A DNA stretch of 35,007 nucleotides from Elusimicrobia bacterium GWA2_66_18 (GTDB taxonomy: Bacteria; Elusimicrobiota; Elusimicrobia; UBA1565; UBA9628). The translations under genes and the position numbers were made by a program. The stretch is from the NCBI GenBank assembly GCA_001799675.1, contig MGTX01000022.1, forward strand, positions 74,852 to 109,858, written 5' to 3'. The notes beneath the pieces are model-generated. The model had not been told where the DNA came from. It saw nothing but the letters and a program-made list of their open reading frames with translations, and did no database searches. Shown piece by piece: positions 21,142 through 29,305 of this stretch (position 1 is its first letter; every line of letters starts with the position of its first letter).

Positions 21142-22356
21142 ATGGAGACCGCGACCGAAGCCCCCGCCGCCCCTCTGGGAAGATTGCCCCGGGAGGAGAG
21201 CGTGGCGCGAAACCTCGCCGAACTTTCGGCGCGCCGTACGGTCCTGACCGCGCCCCCGCGCCTGGTGGCGCTGGGCACGCACAATGCCTGCAACGCCAAG
21301 TGCGTCTTCTGCCTGGAAGGGAAGTATCCGCGCTTCGACCTGCCTCTCTATAGACGCTTCTTCGAAGGCAAGATGGGCCATTTCATCCGACAGGCGGAAA
21401 AGGCGACCTTCACCGGCTTCGGCGAGGTCTTATGGGCGCCCGCCGCCCCGATATTTTTAGACTACCTCAATGAGACCATCCCGGAGACCTGGAAGATCTT
21501 CACGACCAACGGCACGCCCTTGCGTCCGCCGATCATCGAGCGCCTGCTCAAAAGCCGCTACGTGATCCAGCTTTCCCTGCACGCCTCGCGCGCGGACCTC
21601 CACGAGGAGCTCACGCTGTTGCCGGGAGCTTTCGAGCAGATCATCGGGAGCCTGGGGGAACTCTGTCGCCTGCGCCGGGAGCGGGATCTCGGCGACCGCT
21701 TGCATGCGGTGATCGTGGACGTCGTCACTCGCCGAAACGTCGACGACCTGCCGGCCTTAGTCAAGATGGCCTGGGACATGAAAGTCCCGGAACTCCAGTG
21801 CCGGTACGTCACGATGTTCGACCCCGCCCACATCGAGCTGTCCTGCTGGTTGGAGCCGGAGCGCGCCAACGCCGCCATCGACGCCGCCGAACGCGTCCTG
21901 GGGGAGATCCAGGCCCGCGCCGATCCCGAGGAGTTCGCGCACTTCGGCGTGCGCCTGCCCCCGCGTTTCGGCCGTCGGGACTCGGCGCGGGCTGAAAGCG
22001 GGTTTTGCGCCGACCCGTGGGAGATGATCTACGTGGAGGGGCAGGGGCCCGTCCTGCCCTGCTGTCAATGGGGCGCGCACGTGGGCGATCTTGAGAAGGG
22101 CGACGAGATCGAGGCGGTCTGGAACGGGGACTTCTATCGCGCCTTGCGGACGTCCATGGCCTCCGGCCGGCCTCACCCCTGGTGCGCGCATTGCGTGAAG
22201 TTCCGCGGCTACAACGTCGATAGATTGCTCGCCCATCTGACCAACCGTCCGGAGCAGCAGGGGCGCCTGCTCGATGAAATCGCCCGCCGCGGCCTAGCCG
22301 ACGTCTCAGCTTACCGGGCTGAGGTCGAGTCCGCGGGTCAAGCGGCGCCCCGATGA
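21142..22356 (+). CDS. Radical SAM/SPASM protein 1 (subfamily B)
   Basis: ATG 21142 is two bases after the previous stop. The 404-residue product has the CxxxCxxC motif at C50, C54, C57 (HNACNAKCVFC). Downstream are GFGEVLWAP in place of the GGEP-type SAM motif and a C-terminal SPASM-like region (FCADPWEMIYVEGQG, LPCC, WCAHC) that should hold auxiliary iron-sulfur clusters. SPASM proteins modify peptides or enzymes and some small molecules. It is a paralogue of the protein at 26283. It overlaps the next gene by four bases. Confidence 0.85.
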   Translation: METATEAPAAPLGRLPREESVARNLAELSARRTVLTAPPRLVALGTHNACNAKCVFCLEGKYPRFDLPLYRRFFEGKMGHFIRQAEKATFTGFGEVLWAPAAPIFLDYLNETIPETWKIFTTNGTPLRPPIIERLLKSRYVIQLSLHASRADLHEELTLLPGAFEQIIGSLGELCRLRRERDLGDRLHAVIVDVVTRRNVDDLPALVKMAWDMKVPELQCRYVTMFDPAHIELSCWLEPERANAAIDAAERVLGEIQARADPEEFAHFGVRLPPRFGRRDSARAESGFCADPWEMIYVEGQGPVLPCCQWGAHVGDLEKGDEIEAVWNGDFYRALRTSMASGRPHPWCAHCVKFRGYNVDRLLAHLTNRPEQQGRLLDEIARRGLADVSAYRAEVESAGQAAPR

Positions 22357-23549
22357 TCGGCCGCGCCCTGCTGCTCCTGCGCGAGAGCCTGATGCCCGAC
22401 CTGGAGGAGCGCGTCGTCGCCCGTCTGCGCCGGGGCCGGCAATGGCGGAAACTCTTCAACTATCTCCTCGTCGAACTGCAGACCGGCCTGGGGACGCCCC
22501 GGCTGTTCGTCGGCAAGCCCTACTGGCTCACCATCGACCCGACCAACTCCTGTCAGTTGAAGTGCCCGTTCTGTCCGACCGGCGCCGGGCGCGGAGTGCG
22601 CGACAAGGCGACGATGAGCCTCGAGCGCTTCAGGCAGGTGATGGACATCCTGGGCCCGACGTTGATCCACATCGACTTCATGAACTGGGGCGAGCCCCTG
22701 CTCAACAAGGACCTATGGGCGATGGTCGCTCTGGCCAAGCGCGACGGCATCGACACGATGGTCTCGACCAATCTCAATCTGCTGCGCGCAGGCGAGGCCG
22801 ACGCCCTGCTCGACTCGGGGCTCGACCGCCTGGTTCTGTCGATCGACGGGCTCGAGCAGGCGACTTATGAGAGGTACCGCGTGGGGGGAGACTTCGCGGT
22901 CGTCGTCGCGAACTTGAAGACGCTCGTCCGCCGACGCCGAGAACGCGGCCTCGTCAAGCCGAGGATCGCCTGGCAGTTCCTGGCCTTCAAGCACAACGAG
23001 CACGAGGCCGACCGGGTGCGGGCGTTCTCGCTGGGGCTCGGCGTCGACGAGGTCGGCGTCACGCCCGCCTACCTGCCCTTCCGGCCCGGCGTCAAGGATG
23101 AGTGGCTGCCGACGCGCTCCGACCTGCGCCTCTACGATCCGGAGAGCTTCCCGGAGAGCCCTCCCTGGCAGTGGGAGGAGTCGGGGCCCCGAGAGGAGAA
23201 CGGCGCCGCGCCCCAGGTCAAGGTCGAGGTTTATGCGGCCGGGAAGGGGTCCCCGCGGCGGCGATGCAACTGGCCCTGGGCCGGCATCGCGATCAACCCC
23301 GACGGCTCGGTGTCGCCCTGCTGCTCGGTCGAGGAGCAGGAATACGATTTCGGGCGCTTCTTCACGGAGAGCTTCTCTCGACTTTGGAACAACGAGAAAT
23401 ACGCCCAGGCCCGCCGGCACGTCTCGAGCTACGCCGCCGGCCGGACGGAGGCGATCCCCGCATCCAGGCACGCCTGCGAGCGCTGCTTCTCGATCGGGCA
23501 GTCCCGTTTCCAGTTCCCTCACTCATGGCTTTCGGAAGCCGGGGGATGA
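22353..23549 (+). CDS. Radical SAM/SPASM protein 2
   Basis: ATG 22353 overlaps the upstream stop (ATGA). The 398-residue product starts with about 55 basic, amphipathic residues before the core. The cluster motif is C67, C71, C74 (TNSCQLKCPFC), then FMNWGEPLL as the SAM-binding GEP motif. A typical SPASM tail follows (CNWPWAGIAINPDGSVSPCC, HACERC). It is the only member of its subtype in the array and looks closer to widespread MoaA/SPASM enzymes than its neighbours. Substrate unknown. Confidence 0.87.
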   Translation: MIGRALLLLRESLMPDLEERVVARLRRGRQWRKLFNYLLVELQTGLGTPRLFVGKPYWLTIDPTNSCQLKCPFCPTGAGRGVRDKATMSLERFRQVMDILGPTLIHIDFMNWGEPLLNKDLWAMVALAKRDGIDTMVSTNLNLLRAGEADALLDSGLDRLVLSIDGLEQATYERYRVGGDFAVVVANLKTLVRRRRERGLVKPRIAWQFLAFKHNEHEADRVRAFSLGLGVDEVGVTPAYLPFRPGVKDEWLPTRSDLRLYDPESFPESPPWQWEESGPREENGAAPQVKVEVYAAGKGSPRRRCNWPWAGIAINPDGSVSPCCSVEEQEYDFGRFFTESFSRLWNNEKYAQARRHVSSYAAGRTEAIPASRHACERCFSIGQSRFQFPHSWLSEAGG

Positions 23550-24487
23550 TGAAGCTTTCCCGCGCCGAGGGGGATCCTCGCGCCGCCAATCTGGCCTCGC
23601 GCCTGCCGTCTAGGCCCGTGGTCTTCGCTTGGGATCTGCATTACAGCTGCAACTACCGCTGTCCCTACTGTTTCTACAACGAAGCGGGCTGGACGGAACT
23701 GGCCAAGAAGAATCTCTATTTCGAGCCCGCGAAGTGGGAGGCGGTCTGGTCTCGCGTGCATGACCTCTACGGGCGCTGCCAGCTGCGCATCACGGCCGGG
23801 GAGCCCTTCACCTACCCGCGCTTCGACGATCTCCTGGCGCGCGTCTCTCGCCTGCACGACCTCCAGGTCACCACGAACTGTTCCCAGAGCGAAGCGATCC
23901 GGCGCGCGGCCGAGCGCGTCGATCCCGCGACCCTCGAGTTCGACTGCACTTACCATCCGCTCTCGGGGGAATTTGAGCCTTTCGCCGACAACGTGACGCT
24001 CCTGCGCGAGAGGGGCTTTGTGGCCAACGTCTGTTTCCTGGCATACCCTCCTCAGATGGGGCGCATGGCCGAGTATAAGCGCCGCTTCGCCCGACGCGGC
24101 CTTTACATGAATATGGCCATCTTCTGGGGACGTTGGAAGAATTCACAGTATCCCTTCGCCTACACCGACGAGGAACGCCGCGCGATCAAGGAGACGATCG
24201 GCGTCGAGGTCGGACCGGAGACCGTCAACCTGGAGCCCCTTTCGAACCGCGGCAAGCTCTGCGGGGCGGGTCAGCGCTACGCGGTCGCGCAGGGCGACGG
24301 GCGGGTTTTTCGCTGCGGCCAACTCGGACATGAAGGCCAATCCATCGGCAGCCTCTTCGATCCGGCTTTCTGCCTCCGCGAGGCCGCTCTTGCCTGCGAG
24401 GCCGACTACTGTCGCTCCAAGGAGTTCCAGGTCGCCTGGGACGAGACGGACCGGGAGATTCTGCTTCGGGAGAACCGCCTCAAATGA
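23546..24487 (+). CDS. Short radical SAM protein 1 (subfamily C)
   Basis: I take ATG 23546 (4-base overlap); ATG 23525 and 23549 are in frame too. The 313-residue product has C35, C39, C42 (YSCNYRCPYC), W-x3-W-x-R-V spacing, ITAGEPFTYPRF (SAM motif), TTNCS and TYHP. The C-terminal cysteine set is C-x-A-G, DGRVFRCGQ and ACEADYC. Three further genes (27368, 30354, 31259) share this layout, so this is a distinct short family with a twitch-like C-terminal cluster site. It completes the first A-B-C set of the array. Confidence 0.85.
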   Translation: MMKLSRAEGDPRAANLASRLPSRPVVFAWDLHYSCNYRCPYCFYNEAGWTELAKKNLYFEPAKWEAVWSRVHDLYGRCQLRITAGEPFTYPRFDDLLARVSRLHDLQVTTNCSQSEAIRRAAERVDPATLEFDCTYHPLSGEFEPFADNVTLLRERGFVANVCFLAYPPQMGRMAEYKRRFARRGLYMNMAIFWGRWKNSQYPFAYTDEERRAIKETIGVEVGPETVNLEPLSNRGKLCGAGQRYAVAQGDGRVFRCGQLGHEGQSIGSLFDPAFCLREAALACEADYCRSKEFQVAWDETDREILLRENRLK

Positions 24488-26286
24488 CCCGCGCGGCCCT
24501 CGTGCAATGCCCGGTCTGGTGGACCGTGGACCCGCCCTTGGGCCTGGCCCAGATCGCGGGCTGCCTGGGCGCGCGCGGCATCGAGGCCGTGGTCGTGGAT
24601 CTTAACGCGGAGCTCGCGCGCGGGCGAGCGAACGGCTACGAGAGCCTCTGGAATTGGGAGCAGTTCCACTATTGGAACGACCCCGGCTTCGTGAAGCGGG
24701 CCTTCCAAGACAACGCCAAGGTGGTCGACGATGCCCTCGAGCGGGTCCTGCGCAGCGACGCCGCGGTCGTCGGCTTCTCGGTGAATGCGGGCAGCCAGTC
24801 GCCGACCCTGGAGTTCGCGCGGCGCGTCAAGCGCGAGGACCCCCGCCGAGCGGTCGTGCTTGGAGGCCAGTACTTCTTCCGCGGCGGCGCCGCGGCGCGG
24901 TTGGCGGACGACCCGGCCGTCGATGCGGTTCTGCGCGGTCCCGGCGACGAGATCTTCGCGCTCCTCGTCGAGGAGCATGTCCGGACCGGTCGGATATCTC
25001 CGCGCCCGGGCGTCGTCGCCCGCGTCGACGGTTCGGTCGTCGACGGCGGGGCGGCCAAGGCGCTGCGCGACCTCGACGGCCTGCCCTTCGCCGACTTCCG
25101 AGGTTTCCGCCTCGAGCTCTACGATGTGCCCGAACGCCTGCCCATCCACATGAGTCGCGGCTGCGTCTGGCAGTGCCGCTTCTGCTCCTCCCGCTCGTTC
25201 TGGCCCGGCTACTCCTTCATGAGCGGCGAGCGCGTCCATGCCGAAATCCTGGAGCACAAGCGCCGACACCCGGAGAAGACTCATTTCGAGTTTTACGACC
25301 TTACGGCCAACGGCAGCATCCAGAGCCTGCGCCGATTGGCCGAGTCTATCGCGTCGGACTGGAAGGAGAACCGCGAGAAAAACTTCTTCGGCTGGAAGAT
25401 CAACGCGATCCTTCGGCCCGAGATGGACGCCGGCCTCCTCGGCCTCCTGGCGAGGGCCAACTGCCACGACGTGATCTACGGCGTCGAGAGCGGCTCGCCG
25501 CGCGTGCTTAAGCTCATGAACAAGCCCTACGAGATCGCCGCGGCCGAGCGCGTCTTGGCCGACACCAAGCGGGCACGCATCGCCACGGTCGGCAACTTCA
25601 TGTTCGGCTTCCCCGGCGAGACCGAGGAGGACTTCCAGCTCACTCTCGACTTCCTGCGCCGCAATCGCGCCTCCTTCGACCGGGTTTACGCCAGCGCCAC
25701 CTTCACCAGCCTGGAGGCGGATGCGTGGCTCTCCGAGCACCGGACCGAGGCCGGGATCAAGGATGACGGGCCCGAGGCGCACCACCTCTACTGGGAGTCG
25801 GCGGACGGGACCAACACCTACCCCATGCGCCTGGCGCGCTACGAGCGCTTCCGCGCGCTTGCGGTTGAACTCGGCCTGGACGCCTACAAGGGGATCAACG
25901 GAAGCCTGGAACTGGAGCGACACGCGGGCCTGGCGGCCTACCACCATTACCGCGGCGACCACCCGGAGGCCGTGCGAGAGCTGCTCGACTGCCTCGACTT
26001 GGACTTCCGGCACCCGGCCTTTCGTGAGGAGCTCGCGGCATACGCCCGCGACCTCGCCCTCCTGCGCCGCGCCCTGAAGGCGGCCGCCAAGGCCGCGGCC
26101 GGGAGGGACGGCCCGTGGCGATCGCGGGCCGAGTCCGCGCTCGAGGCCATGCGCGAGCGCGCCAGGATCCAGTCCGGGCCCGAGGGGCTGCGGCTGCGCT
26201 GGGGCCGCGCCGAACCTCAACTCAAGGAAATCGAGATATTGGCTCGCCGCGCCGCCCAATGGATGAGTTCTGTATGCGCGAGATGA
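24484..26286 (+). CDS. B12-binding-domain radical SAM protein 2 (subfamily A)
   Basis: The 600-residue product starts with a 4-base overlap. The B12-binding-like domain (about 4-200) contains VLGGQYF but no DxHxxG. The radical SAM motif is C227, C231, C234 (GCVWQCRFC), followed by SFMSGERVHAE, GVESGSPRVLKLMNKP and FGFPGETEEDF. About 130 residues after the core form a helical, TPR-like extension with an Ala-rich tail. It is a paralogue of the protein at 19544 and again sits first in an A-B-C series. Reaction unknown. Confidence 0.88.
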   Translation: MTRAALVQCPVWWTVDPPLGLAQIAGCLGARGIEAVVVDLNAELARGRANGYESLWNWEQFHYWNDPGFVKRAFQDNAKVVDDALERVLRSDAAVVGFSVNAGSQSPTLEFARRVKREDPRRAVVLGGQYFFRGGAAARLADDPAVDAVLRGPGDEIFALLVEEHVRTGRISPRPGVVARVDGSVVDGGAAKALRDLDGLPFADFRGFRLELYDVPERLPIHMSRGCVWQCRFCSSRSFWPGYSFMSGERVHAEILEHKRRHPEKTHFEFYDLTANGSIQSLRRLAESIASDWKENREKNFFGWKINAILRPEMDAGLLGLLARANCHDVIYGVESGSPRVLKLMNKPYEIAAAERVLADTKRARIATVGNFMFGFPGETEEDFQLTLDFLRRNRASFDRVYASATFTSLEADAWLSEHRTEAGIKDDGPEAHHLYWESADGTNTYPMRLARYERFRALAVELGLDAYKGINGSLELERHAGLAAYHHYRGDHPEAVRELLDCLDLDFRHPAFREELAAYARDLALLRRALKAAAKAAAGRDGPWRSRAESALEAMRERARIQSGPEGLRLRWGRAEPQLKEIEILARRAAQWMSSVCAR

Positions 26287-27371
26287 AAACAGAGGAGCAG
26301 AAGGCGAACCTCGCGCTCAACGTCCGCGAGCACGATGAAAAACGCATCGTCCTCTCGAGCACGCCGCGTCGCGTCTTCCTCCAGATCAACGCGGCGTGCA
26401 ACGCGGACTGCGTGTTCTGCTCCAAGGGCTACGATTACCCGACCTTTTCCTTCGACGATTACCTCAAGGCCGTGGGGCCTCGTCTCAACCGCGTGCTCTC
26501 CCAGGCGGAAGAGCTCATTCTCACCGGCTCGGGCGAATTCCTTGGGCTTCCCGACGCCGAGCGCATCCTGGCTTACTTCAATCGCGAGTTCCCGCACGTG
26601 GACAAGTACATCGCCACCAACGCCTCGCACGCGCGCCCGCGGGTATGGGAACTCATCACGGGCGGGGAGAGCCGCTACACCCTCCAACTCTCCCTGCACT
26701 CGGCGGACCCCGAGTCGCATAAGGCCATGATGCGCTACGGCGCCTGGGAGCAGGTCCAGCGCAACATCCGCTTCCTTGCCGAGCGCCGCAAGGTGATGGG
26801 CAACCCGCGGCTCAAGGCCATGTTCGTCATGACCACGCTCAACGCCGAGCTCCTGCCCGAGTTCGTGCGCTGGGCCGCGGGCGTGGGCGTGGACGAGGTC
26901 ATCGCGGGCTATTTCTACATCTACGAGTCCCAGCAGAAGTATCTGTCGCTGTACTTCAAGCAGGGCCTCGCCAACCGCGTCATCGACGAGGCCCGCAAGA
27001 CCGCGGACGAACTTGGCGTGACCCTGCGCCTGCCGCCGAAGTTCGGCGGCTCGCCTCCCGGCTGGGTCAAGCCCTCCTCCTGCCCCGAGCCCTGGCACCA
27101 GATCATGATCAACGCCGACGGGCGGGTCCTGCCCTGCGACGTGTACGGCGATTTCGACGAGAGCTTGGCGGGACGCTCCTTCGACGAGGTCTGGAACGGC
27201 CCCGGCTACCGCGCCGTGCGATGCTCCCTGCGCGCCGGCGCAGGCTGCCTGGAAACCTGTCCTCGCCAGAACGCAGCTGCCGTCAACGACTGGAGCGCGC
27301 ACGTCATCCACCGCCGCAAGGACCCCGCTCAGATCGTCAAGGAGCGCCACGAGGCGCTGAGAAAGCCGTGA
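26283..27371 (+). CDS. Radical SAM/SPASM protein 3 (subfamily B)
   Basis: ATG 26283 makes the 4-base overlap seen along the array; ATG 26259 and 26274 are in-frame alternatives. The 362-residue product has C39, C43, C46 (AACNADCVFC), then LTGSGEFLG in place of the GGEP motif and LQLSLHSADPESH. The SPASM-like tail includes SCPEPWHQIMINADGRVLPC and GCLETCPRQ. It is a paralogue of the protein at 21142 (same N-x-ACNA core, same DEVWNG phrase), shorter at the N-terminus. Confidence 0.85.
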   Translation: MKTEEQKANLALNVREHDEKRIVLSSTPRRVFLQINAACNADCVFCSKGYDYPTFSFDDYLKAVGPRLNRVLSQAEELILTGSGEFLGLPDAERILAYFNREFPHVDKYIATNASHARPRVWELITGGESRYTLQLSLHSADPESHKAMMRYGAWEQVQRNIRFLAERRKVMGNPRLKAMFVMTTLNAELLPEFVRWAAGVGVDEVIAGYFYIYESQQKYLSLYFKQGLANRVIDEARKTADELGVTLRLPPKFGGSPPGWVKPSSCPEPWHQIMINADGRVLPCDVYGDFDESLAGRSFDEVWNGPGYRAVRCSLRAGAGCLETCPRQNAAAVNDWSAHVIHRRKDPAQIVKERHEALRKP

Positions 27372-28237
27372 CCCAAGACCCCGAGATCCGCGTCACCTGG
27401 AACATCCACTGGAGCTGCAACTACCGCTGCAGCTACTGCCTCTTCGACGGGCATTGGACCGATTACGGCAAACGCAACGCCTACCTGACTCCCGATGAGT
27501 GGCTGGTCCATTGGAAGCGACTGCATGAACGCCATGGCCGCGCCTATGTCGTCATCAACGGAGGCGAGCCTTTCGCCTATCCCCGGTTCGTGACGTTATT
27601 GACCGAGGTCTCACGGATGCATTGGCCGATCAACGTGACCACGAACGGCTCGCTGCACCTCGACGACTACCTTCGCCATGTCGATCACTCGAAGGTCTCT
27701 CTGTCTTTGAGCTTCCATCCCCAGTACCACACGGTCCAAGAGTTCCTTACGATCGTGCGCAAGGTCCGCGAGGGCGGCGTCCAGCTTGGTTGTCTTAATT
27801 TCGTGGCCTGGCCGCCCATGCTGGCCGACCTTCCCGCGGTTCTGGAAGCCTTCAAGGCCTCCGGAGAAAGCCTGAAGGTGATCCCTTTCATCGGTCAGTG
27901 GCGCGAAGCGCGCTATCCGGACGCCTACTCGCCCGACGAGAAGGCCCTGCTCGGCATGACCGCCGGCGAGCCCGGGGAGAAGGACTGGCTTGCCGGCAAG
28001 CGTCGCAAGGGAATGCTCTGCCGCGCCGGTCACCGCTCCGCCTTGTTGCTGCCCGACGGGAAGGTCACACGCTGCGGCCAGATCGGCGACCCCGGCATCT
28101 TCTCGGATTTCCTCGCGGACGGCTTCCGCCTCCTCGACGCTCCGGCCCCGTGCGGCGTCGAGCTCTGCCCCTGCGACGAGTGGAAGGTCATTCCCGATGA
28201 GAAAACCCCGGATCAAGCCGGGGCCTGGCTGCCATGA
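27368..28237 (+). CDS. Short radical SAM protein 2 (subfamily C)
   Basis: Start GTG 27368 overlaps the upstream stop (GTGA). The 289-residue product has C17, C21, C24 (WSCNYRCSYC), INGGEPFAYPRF, VTTNGS, SFHPQYHT, and the C-terminal set LCRAGHRSALLLPDGKVTRCGQ ... LCPCDEW. Its last residues (about PDEKTPDQAGAWLP) are encoded across a REP-like palindrome at 28206-28223, so the natural C-terminus may have been altered. It overlaps the broken gene that follows by four bases. Confidence 0.85.
   Translation: MTQDPEIRVTWNIHWSCNYRCSYCLFDGHWTDYGKRNAYLTPDEWLVHWKRLHERHGRAYVVINGGEPFAYPRFVTLLTEVSRMHWPINVTTNGSLHLDDYLRHVDHSKVSLSLSFHPQYHTVQEFLTIVRKVREGGVQLGCLNFVAWPPMLADLPAVLEAFKASGESLKVIPFIGQWREARYPDAYSPDEKALLGMTAGEPGEKDWLAGKRRKGMLCRAGHRSALLLPDGKVTRCGQIGDPGIFSDFLADGFRLLDAPAPCGVELCPCDEWKVIPDEKTPDQAGAWLP
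28206..28223. repeat. REP-like palindrome CCCCGG-N6-CCGGGG
   Basis: A perfect 6-base-pair inverted repeat with loop ATCAAG. The sequence CCCCGGATCAAGCCGGGG resembles dispersed palindromic units found between genes in several bacterial groups. Here it lies in the last codons of a radical SAM gene and just ahead of a frame-broken gene. No second copy was noticed in the window. Confidence 0.5.
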
Positions 28238-28841
28238 GCTTCCTGCGCCGCGCCGCGGCGGGAGCGCTCACGGCGTTCGGCGTCTTCCTCCCCCGGCGGA
28301 ACGTGAACGCGCCTTCGAGGTCAATCTCCGGGAGATGGCTCTCTTGGCCCATCAGGCGGGCGCGAAGATCGCGTTCTGCGCCCTTCCCGCCAACCTGCGC
28401 GACTCCGTCCCGACAACGGGGGCCTCTCTGCCCTGGGACCAGCCGGATTTCTTCTCGGCCTGGACCGCCTGGGAGGAGGAAGACGCCGCTCGCGCGGTTC
28501 GGCTGTTCGCCGCGCGCGTCGCCTCCGTTCCCGGGGACCCGCACGCGCATTACTGGCTGGCGCGGGCTCTGGATATGGTGGGACGCACGCGCGAGGCGGC
28601 GCGCTCCTATTCCCGCGCGGCCGACCTTGACCGGCCGGGCGAGAGGACCAGTCCGGCGCGCGCCGGGATCGTGCGCCGTGTGGCCCGCGAAAGTGATGCG
28701 ATCCTCGTGGATCTTGCCGCAGCCTTCTCCGCGCGATCCCCTTTGGGGACGACGGACGGGACGCTGATGCGAGACGCTTGCCATTGGCGCCATGCCTACG
28801 ACCCTTGGGTGGCGGACCTCAGTGGGAGTGGAGGGATATGA
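28234..28841 (+). pseudogene. Frame-broken SGNH-hydrolase/TPR-type gene
   Basis: The coupled start ATG 28234 opens a frame that begins like a membrane anchor (MSFLRRAAAGALTAFGVFLP). It then turns into Arg/Pro/Ser-rich nonsense. From about 28296 the sensible protein continues in another frame: ERAFEVNLREMALLAHQAGAK, ALPANLRDSVP, a TPR pair (HAHYWLARALDMVGR) and DACHWRHAYDPWVADL. That last phrase resembles the Asp-x-x-His block of SGNH hydrolases. One additional C in the C5 run at 28290-28294 would join the frames into about 202 residues. Even then the N-terminal GDS nucleophile block is missing, so the protein is also truncated. Both ends keep 4-base overlaps with neighbours. Sequencing error, recent mutation or frameshifting are all possible. 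Confidence 0.6.
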
Positions 28842-29305
28842 TCCATTCGGGGCTTGCCAAAGCCTGCTATGCGCCCGCCGACCTGTTCCATGAGGAGGCC
28901 TTGACGCTGATCCGGCGCGCGCGCCGGGAGGATCCCGCGCGATTCGCGCGGGCGGTTTCCTCCGCCCGCGCCTTGTCTGAGACCGTGTACAGGGACCATC
29001 CCGAAGGCGACTGCGCGCGGCGTCAGGAGCCGTTGTGGTCGCACATCTCGGAGGCCATGCGTCGCGAGGGCCGCCCGCGCGAGGCGGAGCAGGCGGCCGC
29101 CCGGGCGCTGGCCGCCTCCCCAGGCTCCTATCGCGCTCGCCTCGCCGCGGCTCTGTCGGCGGGCGGCGCCGGGCGGGCCGACGAGGCCGCCGACCGTCTT
29201 GAGGAACTGCGGACACGCCGTCCGGACCGCCGCGAGGCGAGGTTGTGGGCCGCTTACTGGCGGGCGAAGGCGGGTCCCGCGCGCGCGGAGAGGGCCGCCC
29301 GGTGA
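28838..29305 (+). CDS. Small TPR-like helical protein
   Basis: ATG 28838 overlaps the stop of the preceding frame by four bases. The 155-residue product is Ala/Arg-rich and helical. Two stretches look like TPR units (REAEQAAARALAASPGSYRARLAAAL; DEAADRLEELRTRRPDRREARLWAAYW, each about 27 residues). There is no signal peptide or catalytic motif. It could be a scaffold for the array's enzymes or the remaining tail of the broken gene upstream. It couples to the methyltransferase by GTGA. Confidence 0.6.
   Translation: MIHSGLAKACYAPADLFHEEALTLIRRARREDPARFARAVSSARALSETVYRDHPEGDCARRQEPLWSHISEAMRREGRPREAEQAAARALAASPGSYRARLAAALSAGGAGRADEAADRLEELRTRRPDRREARLWAAYWRAKAGPARAERAAR

Noticed and set aside
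24406-26259. Long minus-strand open frame (617 codons) opposite the B12-type radical SAM gene; similar long antisense frames at 13015-14499 and 16664-18169
   Set aside because: High GC makes antisense frames long by chance. The plus-strand proteins have intact motifs, whereas the antisense translations are Leu/Gly/Asp/Arg-rich with no recognisable domain.
28234-28767. Single continuous frame from the coupled ATG as a genuine 177-residue protein
   Set aside because: After about 20 residues it becomes Arg/Pro/Ser-rich and non-domain-like, while the alternative frame gives SGNH/TPR-type sequence. I treat the region as one broken gene.
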